64,000 nt of DNA, from positions 3,844,001-3,908,000 of the forward strand of contig NZ_JANUCO010000001.1 of NCBI RefSeq assembly GCF_024807225.1, written 5' to 3'. Both the position numbers and the translations under genes were made by a program. Shown piece after piece: positions 47,302-56,448 of the stretch (its first letter is position 1; every line of letters begins with the position of its first letter). Under the pieces are notes generated by a model, which saw nothing but the letters and a program-made list of their open reading frames with translations, ran no database searches and had not been told where the DNA came from. The DNA is from Chryseobacterium ginsenosidimutans (lineage in GTDB: Bacteria > Bacteroidota > Bacteroidia > Flavobacteriales > Weeksellaceae).

Positions 47302-49125
47302 TTAATTACTCCAATTACGTATAAAATCTAATAACGGCTTACCTTTTATTGGTTGCAGTGAGAATAATTTTATATGTTTTGCTGGTAATGAGCCAATTCT
47401 TAAAACGACATTATTTTTATCTAATTTGTTAATAGCTTTTTCATATTTAATTTGATTTTCCTCATCTATAATAAAAAGTTTTTTTATTAAAACAATATCT
47501 TTGACTAAAGTTTCAAATAATTCTTTATGATTATTACTATAGGTTATTCCATCATAATTAAATTCTTCACCAACAAAACTAGGATATGTTAAGAAGTCAA
47601 TTTTTTCATTTGTGTCCGCTAAATTTTCTTTTATGTTTTTTTTGTATAACTCAGTCATAATTGACGAAACAAAAACAATATATTCACACTTATTTAAATT
47701 ATCATTAAATATTGATATTTTATCAATATCATCAAATAAAAAATATCTTTCTTTTTTGGGAGACTTTGAACTAATTTGAGCATTATTATATTCCCTTAAT
47801 AATTCGTTACTATCATGTGATTTCCTGTAATAATTAAAAGCTTTGATAGTTTGACTACCAGAAAGAGCAATATCCGTGACAAAAACGATTTTTTTATACA
47901 CTTTTTTTTCTGAACATAATTTGTCAAAATTTTTTTCCCAATCAATTTTGCGATCTAGTAAATTACATTTTTCAAGTAATCTTTTTAATCCGTTTTCATC
48001 ATTTATAGGGTTTTTAATTGAAAGGATAATTGTACCCTCATTTTCATTTTCAGATAGGAGCTCTTCGACTTTTTCTTTTATAAAAGTAATCCTATCATCG
48101 GAAATAAATAGATGTTTATCAAGGACCATAAGGATACTTTTATGGAGATCAGGGACACCAAAACCTTTTTGACTCATAAATATCTGCAAATCACTACCCT
48201 CTATACTTTGCTCATTTAGATTTGACAGCCAGTTGATAATTCTACTTTCTATATCAGTCGTAATTTTGTAATGTGATTTAAGTTTTTGTAATAAACTTAT
48301 CCTTGTAGTAAAATTATCGTATGTGTGTTTTATAGAATTATAATTTTTATTATTAGGATAAAGGGGCTTCAAAATCTCAATATTGATTGTTTGACTAGAA
48401 ACATCAACTGTATTGAAAATTTTATCGTATAAATCTTTTCTCTTTTGTATTCTATTAAAACATTTTAAAAGCTCATTTTCTAAAGTATAAATAAAAATAT
48501 CTTCATTGTCAATTAAGATGAAGTTTCCCCCATTACTTCTTATCAAGCCCCTCAAATCATTTATATCTCTTAAATGAAATTTCTTTGATACATGATTAAA
48601 AAAATAAATCTCATTAAATTCTTTAATCTCACCTTCTATATTTAATTTATAGATAGGTTCATTCGTAAAAATATCACGAGGATTATCTACTGTAATATTT
48701 ATTTTTTTTAAATCAGCTAAATTTATCTTCTTATTAGTCCCATCAATTTCTATCTCACTTAAATAATCATTAGCAAAAACGTCTTCAAAATTAATATCTT
48801 TAATTTGCACTTGGTTCTGAAAGATATTTACTGAAGTAGTAATCGTCAAATAAAAATCCTGCAGATTAGAGTCATTAATTTTAAAGCTATCATCAATTGA
48901 GAAAAACAAGTCTATTCTATCATCTTCTTCAAAATGTTTAAAATGAATATCTAAGTAACTAATTAAATTACTAACATCTGTGCCTAATTTTTCACATTGC
49001 TTAAAAACAGTTTTTGACCAAGAATATTGATATTCAAAAATTGAAAAATTTTCTAAATTAATATTTTCTCTAAACTCTTCGATAAAATTTAATTTATCTT
49101 CTTCTCTTGAAATTATTGAAGAAAC
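47302..49125 (-). CDS. PRTase-CE-like protein, open frame without a usual start
   Basis: The frame is open from 49125 to the stop at 47302 (about 607 codons) but has no ATG, GTG or TTG before a TTG at 48909. The 72 codons upstream look coding (KLNFIEEFRENIN...). The core has a phosphoribosyltransferase-like strand-loop, KIVFVTDIALSGSQTIKAF, in the place of the D-D-x-x-T-G PRPP loop, and a helical part before it (IINWLSN, LMVLDKHLFISDDRITFI... pattern) as in conflict-associated PRTase-CE proteins. The acidic and TG residues of real PRTases are partly replaced, so it may bind rather than transfer. It overlaps the primase-RT by about 30 bases; one extra base there would explain both the overlap and the missing start. 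Confidence 0.65.
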   Translation of the reverse strand, partial: VSSIISREEDKLNFIEEFRENINLENFSIFEYQYSWSKTVFKQCEKLGTDVSNLISYLDIHFKHFEEDDRIDLFFSIDDSFKINDSNLQDFYLTITTSVNIFQNQVQIKDINFEDVFANDYLSEIEIDGTNKKINLADLKKINITVDNPRDIFTNEPIYKLNIEGEIKEFNEIYFFNHVSKKFHLRDINDLRGLIRSNGGNFILIDNEDIFIYTLENELLKCFNRIQKRKDLYDKIFNTVDVSSQTINIEILKPLYPNNKNYNSIKHTYDNFTTRISLLQKLKSHYKITTDIESRIINWLSNLNEQSIEGSDLQIFMSQKGFGVPDLHKSILMVLDKHLFISDDRITFIKEKVEELLSENENEGTIILSIKNPINDENGLKRLLEKCNLLDRKIDWEKNFDKLCSEKKVYKKIVFVTDIALSGSQTIKAFNYYRKSHDSNELLREYNNAQISSKSPKKERYFLFDDIDKISIFNDNLNKCEYIVFVSSIMTELYKKNIKENLADTNEKIDFLTYPSFVGEEFNYDGITYSNNHKELFETLVKDIVLIKKLFIIDEENQIKYEKAINKLDKNNVVLRIGSLPAKHIKLFSLQPIKGKPLLDFIRNWSN

Positions 49126-52100
49126 CTAACTTAGGAAAAAATCTCTTATCAAGTTCGGTTATATTAAAGTTAAATATTGATTCTTCTGGTGACAATTTAA
49201 TATTTTCATTATTATCGACATTTTTAATCAATTCTTTTATTGTCTCCCAATAACTTGACTTTTCAATTTTAATCACATTGCCATTATAATCTATAATTTC
49301 ATTCTGATCAGAATAATAAGGAATAATAGGTAATGAATTATAACTATTAAAAGGTTTGTAAAAAACAGGATATTTTGTTGAGTGATCTTTGGAAAAAGAC
49401 TTGTGGATTTCTATTAAATCACTTATTTTAATTAAAAAATCTTTCAAATCTTTAACTTCCAATATTGAAGATAGCCTTTCATTGGGTATAGAATATTCTA
49501 ATTCTTCTGTATTTCCATTCTCTAATTCTATATTAAGATAACCATACTTTTTAAAATTAATGCTAGAGTTAATGTCTTTAATAAATACTTTTTCAGCGTC
49601 TTTAAGAACAATAATTCCATTGAGACCTATATTTTTAAGTCCAATACCGTCAAACTCTGGATATAAACTTGCTCCTGGTTTTTTTATCCATTTTATGAAA
49701 AGAGATTCTTCTTTAATTTTTACTAATATATCGTCATTAAATCTAGAATAATGGTTTATTTCATCTTTTGAAAACAATAACATAATAACTAAATTTCTAT
49801 ATTGTTTCAAAAATTCATTTTTACAACTAATTTCACTAAGATCAGTCCCTGATTTATCAGATAGAATTAAAGTATACATATTATTAGAAAAATCCTCGTA
49901 TTTAAAGTTTTCTAATTTACTGATCCATAAAAATTGATGATGTTTATTTGATATATCTCCAAACTCTTGAGATTTATTCAATAATAATCTCCAAGACTCT
50001 ATAATGACTGCATTTTTAGGTGATATTTCAAAAAGAGTTAAAAAGCACAATGCTTGATAATATAGCTTTAAAGTGCTTTCATCTTTCAAAAATGATGTTT
50101 CTTGTTTTTCTTCCCATAAAGAGAAACGACTAAATGAATATGTTGCAAGTTCATTTAAGAATTCCTTCGTATAAGTATTTTCATTTATAATTCTATTAAG
50201 TTCTTTTAAAAAAGAAATTGATTCTGTTTTATCTTGTAATGCTCGGTTTTGTAAGTCCCAATTCTCAATTGACAATTCAAAATCTGGAACTCTGATTGCT
50301 GAATACATAATTTTCTCTGAAAAGTTTAGTTTGACTTGGTTATTTGTTTTTAATGCTGATGAAATTACTAATAATTGATCTGCGTCTGAAAGATCATTTC
50401 TTAAATGCACCTTTTCGATAATATCATTAATATTTTCTTTATTATGATTTATGATATCTTCGTTTAATAAAATTGTATTAAGAAAGTGAGTCAATGACAG
50501 TCCCTGTATTTTGGCTACGTCTTGTTTTAAATTCCAAAATTCGTCAGGAAAATTTGAAATAAGATTATTATAAAAAATAAAATACAAAGTACCTCTACCA
50601 TCATTTGTGAATGGTAATTTTTTTGCTAAACTTTTTTTTAGAAAATCTAATCTTTTATCATCTTTAAAATTACTATAGAAAAATCGAAGATTATCTTTTA
50701 GTCCAAACTTGAACTCTTCCGTTAAGTTTTCTAATTTAAATAATGCTTCTTGAACATCACTTTCTGGTAAAACAGATTTATTTTTGTTAGCAAAGTTTAT
50801 ATCGTATTTAATATTGTCTTTGAATTTATTGTATTCACCCGATTCAGCATATTTTTTAACATTAATAATTTTTGTCTTTTGAGTATTAAATTCTAAATCA
50901 TTAATTACTAACCAGTCTTTAATTTTTGAAAAAAGATTATTTGCTCTTTCCTCCGATTCTACAAATATGAATATATCATCTACAAATCGATTATAATATT
51001 CTCGTTTTTGATCCTGAATAAATCTATTTTCAATTAATCCGTCTAATCCGATTAAATAAAGTTCAGCTAAGTATCTCGCATAAGCTGGTCCTTGAGGCAA
51101 TCCTTTTAAATCATCTCCTGTTGTAGTCTTCGACAAATCAATTAAATAATCTAAAATATTTTTATACTTAATTATATCTTGTTCTGATAATTCTGATAAT
51201 TTTTCTTTAATTGATGTAGGAGCTTCTTCGAAAAGCCTGATCTTTAATCTATTAAGATTAATTTTATCGTAAAAGCTTTTTATATCAAGTTTTATTAGGA
51301 AGTAATCTTCATATTCAGAATTAAAAAGAATAGTTTCAATTTTCCGTGTATACTTTGCCCAGTTTATAAACCAATTATTAAAAATATTATTTTTATAGAA
51401 ACTACTTGAAAATTCATACCCATATGAATTACCTGAAATTTCACTGAAAAAAATTGAATTTAAGATAAATGTGAAGTAAATTGATACAAAATTATCAAGA
51501 GGATCAATATTATATAGTCTTCTTATTTTTGTTATCTCATTTCTATCAAAACTAAAACCTTCTCTATTCTCAAAACTAAAATTCCCATTATATATGCATG
51601 AAATAAATTCATTAATATTTTCAAAGCTTATATTTTGTATAATTTTTAATTGACTAAATAAGGGTACTTCATCGTTTTTTAAAGAATACTGATATAATGA
51701 TTTTTTTATTTTCTCAAAAACATATTCATCAATATTTTGAATATGGTAATCAGGTAGTTTCTCAAACTTAATGCCTTCTATTAATTCGATAGGTGAAACA
51801 ATAGAACATTTTTCACAAGCTGTACATTTTCCTAAACTTTTACAACTAATAGGCTTAAGATACCTTAATGTATTTATTTTTTTTAATGTAATCTCTTCGT
51901 TAAAATCTTTAATTTTAGAAAATATTTCTATCAATAGATCTCTTCCAAAATTATCATTATCTTTAGTTTTAAGCTGTCCTAAAAGTCCAACGAGAATACT
52001 TCTTTCTTTATTACTCAATCCCTGCTCGTAATTATCAAGAATTCCCCTTAAGTTATCACATTTTTTTAGAGAATTTATCAAAGAATCTAAATCTATTTGA

Positions 52101-52900
52101 TTTATTAAATGAGAAGTTATTCTCTTATTTTTAATATATGAAATTGAATTCCTATAAGTATCAGCATATTCATTAATATATTGTGAAACTAACTTATAAG
52201 AGATGGGTTTAAAATTTGATAATATTTCAAACTGTTTTTTAAGAAAGGCTACATTAGGACTTTTCAGCCATTTATCTTGTTCAAATTCAAAAGATCCATT
52301 TTTTTCAAGAAAAAAAGATAATTTATTACTGACCTTATTCTGAGATAATGGAAGTTTAACACCATAGCCTATACCTTTAGATCTTTTGTTTACATATGGA
52401 GTTTTAGGAAATAGATCAGCCGTGATATTTTTCTCAAATTTATCTCTTGTATTTTTATAAATATAGTTAATAAGATTATACCCTTCTTCTTTAGTAATAT
52501 TTCTTTCAAATACGATCCAAATATGAAATCCTCTTCTCCCAGAAAATTCAACCAAATGCGGAATATTTATGCTATCAAGATAATCGGATAATAGATCTGT
52601 AGTTTTTTTTACAGCTGTTAAATTTTCAATATTAACTTCATTTGTATCAATTTCTGATTTAATAATGTCAAGATCAATACATATCCATTTAATAAAAGCA
52701 TTGTCAACAATATGTAATTCTTGATATGTTAGTAAGCTTTTCTGATATTTCAGCATATCTTCAACCGTTACTGGTGAAATTTTTTGCTTAATTAATTTAT
52801 AGCTACCATTATCCTGTTGTATTCCATATTTATGAGAATCAACATAAAAAATATTGAATAGTTTATCTGAGATTTTTTTATAAAGATCATCAATATTCAT
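49094..52900 (-). CDS. primase-polymerase fused to a reverse transcriptase
   Basis: A 1,268-residue protein. Residues ~60-200 are an archaeo-eukaryotic primase fold like that of TOTE systems: WICIDLDI (D76, D78), VEFSGRRGFHIWIVF (H126), LFPKTPY and GVKLPLS. Cysteines 281, 353, 359, 362 and 365 (PISCKSLGKCTACEKC) form a probable metal or Fe-S site. Residues ~500-690 are a reverse transcriptase: motif A FLIKLDIKSFYD, motif B LKGLPQGPAYARYLAEL and motif C FVDD (641-642). NSYGYEF before motif A resembles the Abi/UG group. The rest (690-1268) is helical then beta-rich, with no known domain. The promoter has TATCTTTG (52921-52928, minus). It is probably a phage-defence polymerase; no retron RNA or CRISPR array is nearby. 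Confidence 0.87.
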   Translation of the reverse strand: MNIDDLYKKISDKLFNIFYVDSHKYGIQQDNGSYKLIKQKISPVTVEDMLKYQKSLLTYQELHIVDNAFIKWICIDLDIIKSEIDTNEVNIENLTAVKKTTDLLSDYLDSINIPHLVEFSGRRGFHIWIVFERNITKEEGYNLINYIYKNTRDKFEKNITADLFPKTPYVNKRSKGIGYGVKLPLSQNKVSNKLSFFLEKNGSFEFEQDKWLKSPNVAFLKKQFEILSNFKPISYKLVSQYINEYADTYRNSISYIKNKRITSHLINQIDLDSLINSLKKCDNLRGILDNYEQGLSNKERSILVGLLGQLKTKDNDNFGRDLLIEIFSKIKDFNEEITLKKINTLRYLKPISCKSLGKCTACEKCSIVSPIELIEGIKFEKLPDYHIQNIDEYVFEKIKKSLYQYSLKNDEVPLFSQLKIIQNISFENINEFISCIYNGNFSFENREGFSFDRNEITKIRRLYNIDPLDNFVSIYFTFILNSIFFSEISGNSYGYEFSSSFYKNNIFNNWFINWAKYTRKIETILFNSEYEDYFLIKLDIKSFYDKINLNRLKIRLFEEAPTSIKEKLSELSEQDIIKYKNILDYLIDLSKTTTGDDLKGLPQGPAYARYLAELYLIGLDGLIENRFIQDQKREYYNRFVDDIFIFVESEERANNLFSKIKDWLVINDLEFNTQKTKIINVKKYAESGEYNKFKDNIKYDINFANKNKSVLPESDVQEALFKLENLTEEFKFGLKDNLRFFYSNFKDDKRLDFLKKSLAKKLPFTNDGRGTLYFIFYNNLISNFPDEFWNLKQDVAKIQGLSLTHFLNTILLNEDIINHNKENINDIIEKVHLRNDLSDADQLLVISSALKTNNQVKLNFSEKIMYSAIRVPDFELSIENWDLQNRALQDKTESISFLKELNRIINENTYTKEFLNELATYSFSRFSLWEEKQETSFLKDESTLKLYYQALCFLTLFEISPKNAVIIESWRLLLNKSQEFGDISNKHHQFLWISKLENFKYEDFSNNMYTLILSDKSGTDLSEISCKNEFLKQYRNLVIMLLFSKDEINHYSRFNDDILVKIKEESLFIKWIKKPGASLYPEFDGIGLKNIGLNGIIVLKDAEKVFIKDINSSINFKKYGYLNIELENGNTEELEYSIPNERLSSILEVKDLKDFLIKISDLIEIHKSFSKDHSTKYPVFYKPFNSYNSLPIIPYYSDQNEIIDYNGNVIKIEKSSYWETIKELIKNVDNNENIKLSPEESIFNFNITELDKRFFPKLGFFNNFKRRR

Positions 52901-53250
52901 ACACTACTTATTTCTTTCTCCAAAGATATAAAGTTCCCTAATTTTTATTAATTATTTGTAAGTAAAATTGAGATTCATTCCATTTGAAATATTTTTAATA
53001 GGATTTAAATTTTTCATTTGTGAGTTTTTAAAAATTATTTCATTTGAGTTATATTAGAAATCTACTCAAAAATAAATTCTCCTTATATCTTTTTGTAATA
53101 ATAAATAAAAAACATGAATATTCATTCAGTATTTTCACTGCACTTAATATTATAAAATATCTAAGAAAAAATTCTTATAAATAGCTTATTTTAAATTTAG
53201 TCATTTATAAAATTAAACACAATAAAGTAGAAGAAAATCATTCTCCTACT
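52901..53250. promoter_or_regulatory. AT-rich region upstream of the primase-RT
   Basis: About 350 bases of very AT-rich sequence. A minus-strand TATCTTTG (52921-52928) just before the RT start is a -7 candidate; no clear -33 TTTG is in register. No ORF is seen. If the RT uses a non-coding RNA, this is the obvious place to look. Confidence 0.4.
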
Positions 53251-53251
53251 T
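53225..53251 (-). terminator. hairpin at the end of the VirE_N gene
   Basis: AAGTAGGAGAA / TTCTTCTACTT stem on the minus strand with one mismatch, overlapping the stop codon. The tail is only weakly T-rich, so confidence is moderate. Confidence 0.45.
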
Positions 53252-54465
53252 CATTTTTTTAAGCTACCAGCCTTTAATCTTTTGACCGTATTAAGAACGC
53301 TACGGTAGTATTTTTCAATCGTATTTTTACACCTACCCGAAACTGTTCTTAACGTTTTTTGAGTGATTTTCGGGTACTTTTCATAATCCCAGCTCAACAC
53401 ACAATCCACTAAACTTTTAAAGGTATTTTCAGACCTTTCATTTCCTAAAATCTTACCATTAATTTTTCGCTTTTCGTCTATTGTATTAATTTCAGCACCA
53501 TAAACAACCCTTCTTTTAGCATTATTTCTTGGGTTGACATTTCCTCTTAAATTGTAAATTTTATTAGCTATATGGTCTATTTCTTCCCATTCAAGAGGTG
53601 GATTACAACATTTCGTATTGTATTTTTGTAGATAACGTTTAAAGTTAGTATAACCAGCATCAGGATTTATTGAAATAAGACAATAGGCATAAGAACTTAC
53701 TCGCTGATTCCTTAATCCTTCAGGAACAATTTTACGTGGGGCAAAACATTTACAATACTCAACTTTTTCTTTTCCAAAATCATAGTATCCTTGTTTATTA
53801 AATTCAAAATCTTTTTCTTCCAATACGTCAGATAAATTATTGAATCTAATATTACCCCCATTGAGAGAGTAACCTAAGTTTTTATTTTTATTACTATTAA
53901 AATGGGGGAGTTTTTTAACTGGATGCACAATAGTAGTGTTAAACTCCAATAAATCAATTTCTTTTGCATTTTCATTGTAATATGCTTCTGTATCAAAACT
54001 AATAATATTAACTCGACTGCAGTCATTGCATGATTTATCATAAGGGATACCCAATATATCTACTATATGCTCATAACTTTCCTTGAAATTCTCTTTTACA
54101 AGGTTTCTTACTTTTACTAATAACCCAAAACCATTTCCTCCAACACTTTTCCATAAGGCTGTAATATGGGTTGTATCGTAGTCAAAGTCTTTTTCTCCAT
54201 CTATGTCAAAATACAAATATCCCGTAGATTCATCTGCATTATCTGTATTGACATAGTTATTTTTGAAAGTATAGTTAAAGCATATTGAGGGCAAGGTTAC
54301 TTTTATTGCCTGATACTCTTTATTTTTGTCTTTAATTTCTCGCAATTTTAAGATTTCAGGAACCTCTTCTCTTTTTTCATCTTTAAGATACTCGACAAAT
54401 TCGGCTACGGAGTTTATTTGTCCGATAATATTTCGATTTTTTACGTTTGATATAACTGAAAACAT
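53251..54465 (-). CDS. VirE_N/BT4734-like mobile-element protein
   Basis: A 404-residue protein of the VirE N-terminal-domain (PF08800, BT4734/BF3469-like) type common at the ends of Bacteroidetes elements. The core is STGYLYFDIDGEKDFDYD with a distant SVGGNGFGLLVKV and DKSCNDCSRVNIISFD, a primase-like arrangement (D-x-D, G-x-G, cysteines). The C-terminal part has an HTH-like segment. It likely acts in replication or maintenance of the excised island. I use the ATG at 54465; the frame runs on to 54498. It follows an HTH gene on the same strand. Confidence 0.8.
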   Translation of the reverse strand: MFSVISNVKNRNIIGQINSVAEFVEYLKDEKREEVPEILKLREIKDKNKEYQAIKVTLPSICFNYTFKNNYVNTDNADESTGYLYFDIDGEKDFDYDTTHITALWKSVGGNGFGLLVKVRNLVKENFKESYEHIVDILGIPYDKSCNDCSRVNIISFDTEAYYNENAKEIDLLEFNTTIVHPVKKLPHFNSNKNKNLGYSLNGGNIRFNNLSDVLEEKDFEFNKQGYYDFGKEKVEYCKCFAPRKIVPEGLRNQRVSSYAYCLISINPDAGYTNFKRYLQKYNTKCCNPPLEWEEIDHIANKIYNLRGNVNPRNNAKRRVVYGAEINTIDEKRKINGKILGNERSENTFKSLVDCVLSWDYEKYPKITQKTLRTVSGRCKNTIEKYYRSVLNTVKRLKAGSLKK

Positions 54466-54624
54466 AGTATTTCTAATTTTAGGCAAAGGAAAAACCATGC
54501 AAAGGGATTTCCACTGCGGATTAATATTTGTTTGATAAAATTTAATTTTTTAAAGCCTTTAGGAAATAAGACTTTGATATGAGATAAACAGCGCTGTTTA
54601 GAAAGTGATTTTTACTTGAAAAAG

Positions 54625-54942
54625 TTACTCAGTAGATTCTTTTTCAGAATTATAAATATAATTCAAAACATCACTTTTCCTGTAAATAGGGCTTTTTCCA
54701 GATTTACCAACAGGTGTTAACAAACCTTTTTTGTTCCAAAGCCAAATAGTTGTTCTCTTCTTTTTAGTAAGCTCACAGACTTCAGAAATTAAAAGATGTT
54801 CGTATTTTTCTGATTCCGCAGAATCTTTGTCTTTGCTTTCTAATTTTGAAAGTAATAAATCCAACTTTTCGTCTGTTTTGTTTTCTAACGGAAAGGCACT
54901 CGCTAATTGAGTGATAATCTCTAAGAGTTTTTGTTCTTGCAT
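54625..54942 (-). CDS. helix-turn-helix DNA-binding protein (excisionase-like)
   Basis: A 105-residue protein with an acidic helical head and a MerR/HTH_17 winged helix: LLISEVCELTKKKRTTIWLW and GLLTPVGKSGKSPIYRKSD, then VLNYI. Such proteins sit beside VirE_N-like genes in Bacteroidetes elements and are thought to control excision or transcription. It precedes the VirE_N gene by about 160 bases on the same strand. Confidence 0.85.
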   Translation of the reverse strand: MQEQKLLEIITQLASAFPLENKTDEKLDLLLSKLESKDKDSAESEKYEHLLISEVCELTKKKRTTIWLWNKKGLLTPVGKSGKSPIYRKSDVLNYIYNSEKESTE

Positions 54943-55040
54943 AATCTTGTTATTTTAAATTATGCTACAAAAATACTCTAACCGATTATCCTCAATCAAT
55001 GCCTGTACTTAAATAGGGACAAGAAAGGGACATTAAATAA

Positions 55041-56159
55041 TTAAATCAGATACTCAACTTTTGTACGTGGCTCTTTACACTCTCTCATTAAAGTCTTTTG
55101 TATAGTAGCTTTTTTAAATTTCTTAAAATCTTCTTCATCATAGAATTGAAAATTTGAAATTATCCAATCAGAAATTTTCTCTTTACTATTTGCAACTAAA
55201 TGATTCATATCATGAAGCTGTTTGAAAAAATAGACAAGTTTGGTAGAGCTACCTCTAAATTCAATTTCTTTGTCTACGTTAGTTTGTTCTCCAAATATCA
55301 ATCTTCTTAACGATTCGCCAAATTCCTCTTGAATATGTGGCAGTAGAGAATTAAAAACGTTTTCTGGGTGAACAAATCTTATAGGCTCTTGATTTATAGT
55401 TCTTTTGGCTGATATGTTTTCACTAAGTAAGAAATCAGGATAATCAAATCTAATATTCATCGCTAATTTTGTGATATTGTCTTTGTAGTTTGCAAGTACT
55501 TCTAATTTTGAATAATATTCATCTGCTAACTTTTCGATTTGCTTATTTATACTACTATTATCAGAATTTCGGAGTTCAAATACCTCAAGGTGAAAATCAT
55601 TTTTTGCATAAATGTATTTTATGTAATTTTCTAACATTTCAAATTGAAATGAAAAATAATTTTGAATTTTCTGCATAGTGTTATCATTATATAAATCAGG
55701 AATTTGCTCACTGTAATCGCTTAAAAAGCCTGCCGTAATTTGTTCTTTATTGTCTCGATTTTCATTTTTTCTGCCATAATACCAATAATAGATACGGGAA
55801 ACATAAGCAAAATAATTATATGACAAATTTTTGCTATAATAAAATAGCAATTGAAATTTTTCAGGCAAATCTGCACTTCGAAAATATTGATAATCCGCTT
55901 CTATAAACTCCTTATAGTTGTAATAAGATTCTTTTAATTTATCCCAAAATATTAATTCCATTTTATCGGGATTTTCTGTATACAACTCTTCAAATGCTGT
56001 CTTAATATCAAATGGAAATTGTTCTTTATTGAATGAATAGATTGATTCTAGAAGAGAAATATCTTCATCGAAACTTTCATTATTTGACATTAAAATATTT
56101 TGAAACCTATATCGAAGTTCATTAAGAAAATTGTAAAAATTGTTTATCTTTGCTTTCAT
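55041..56159 (-). CDS. island-end protein of unknown function
   Basis: A 372-residue soluble, mostly helical protein. The N-terminal part has many aromatic residues (YYWYYGRKN); the C-terminus contains FRGSSTKLVYFFKQLHDMNHLV and KEKISDWIISNFQFYDEED, a pattern I have seen near the ends of Bacteroidetes elements and which may bind DNA. No family name can be supported (RteC-like is a possibility). It is the last gene before attR and is probably the first of the right-end group. Confidence 0.6.
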   Translation of the reverse strand: MKAKINNFYNFLNELRYRFQNILMSNNESFDEDISLLESIYSFNKEQFPFDIKTAFEELYTENPDKMELIFWDKLKESYYNYKEFIEADYQYFRSADLPEKFQLLFYYSKNLSYNYFAYVSRIYYWYYGRKNENRDNKEQITAGFLSDYSEQIPDLYNDNTMQKIQNYFSFQFEMLENYIKYIYAKNDFHLEVFELRNSDNSSINKQIEKLADEYYSKLEVLANYKDNITKLAMNIRFDYPDFLLSENISAKRTINQEPIRFVHPENVFNSLLPHIQEEFGESLRRLIFGEQTNVDKEIEFRGSSTKLVYFFKQLHDMNHLVANSKEKISDWIISNFQFYDEEDFKKFKKATIQKTLMRECKEPRTKVEYLI

Positions 56160-56283
56160 AGTTTACTAAACAGGGTTAAACAAATATCGGTAAAAAAGAT
56201 TTTATTTATTATTTTTTGTCTCTTCTTTGTCCCTCCCACAAGTAAATAAAGTTTTAAATCATTGAAAATCAGAATAAAGGGAT

Positions 56284-56300
56284 ATTCCTGGAGAAACCAC
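56284..56300 (+). other. attR of the genomic island
   Basis: Exact 17-bp copy of the tRNA-Phe 3' end (ATTCCTGGAGAAACCAC), followed by the native tRNA terminator. The rest of the tRNA is missing here, as expected for the distal site. Confidence 0.9.
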
Positions 56301-56302
56301 TT

Positions 56303-56328
56303 AAAGTCATCTCAATCGGGATGACTTT
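56303..56328 (+). terminator. native terminator of tRNA-Phe, displaced by the island
   Basis: Stem AAAGTCATC / GATGACTTT then a T run. It directly follows attR, so before integration it followed tRNA-Phe copy 2. Confidence 0.85.
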
Positions 56329-56448
56329 TTTGTTTTTACCCATTCACTTGCGAGAACATATTTGTTAAATCCTAGTTAATACAATACGAATCCTCCTTCA
56401 TTTACGTCGAAAATAAGTATATTCGCTTTTTTAATTTTATTTGAAAAA

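Larger units (their letters stand above)
26232..56300. mobile_element. ~30-kb genomic island in tRNA-Phe
   Basis: Bounded by identical 17-bp att sites, with a tyrosine integrase just inside the left end and a VirE_N-like/HTH pair near the right end. No conjugation (tra) or relaxase genes are seen, so it is an integrative, at most mobilizable, element. Cargo is defence- and toxin-like: ArdA, KAP NTPase with a nuclease-like partner, RHS-lysozyme toxin, and a primase-RT with a PRTase-like partner. The integrase is broken by an IS, so the island is probably fixed unless helped in trans. Confidence 0.88.

Noticed and set aside
49094..53250. Retron or CRISPR-associated reverse transcriptase
   Set aside because: No msr/msd-like inverted repeat pair next to the RT, no Cas gene and no repeat-spacer array anywhere in the window; the fused primase domain argues for a different class.
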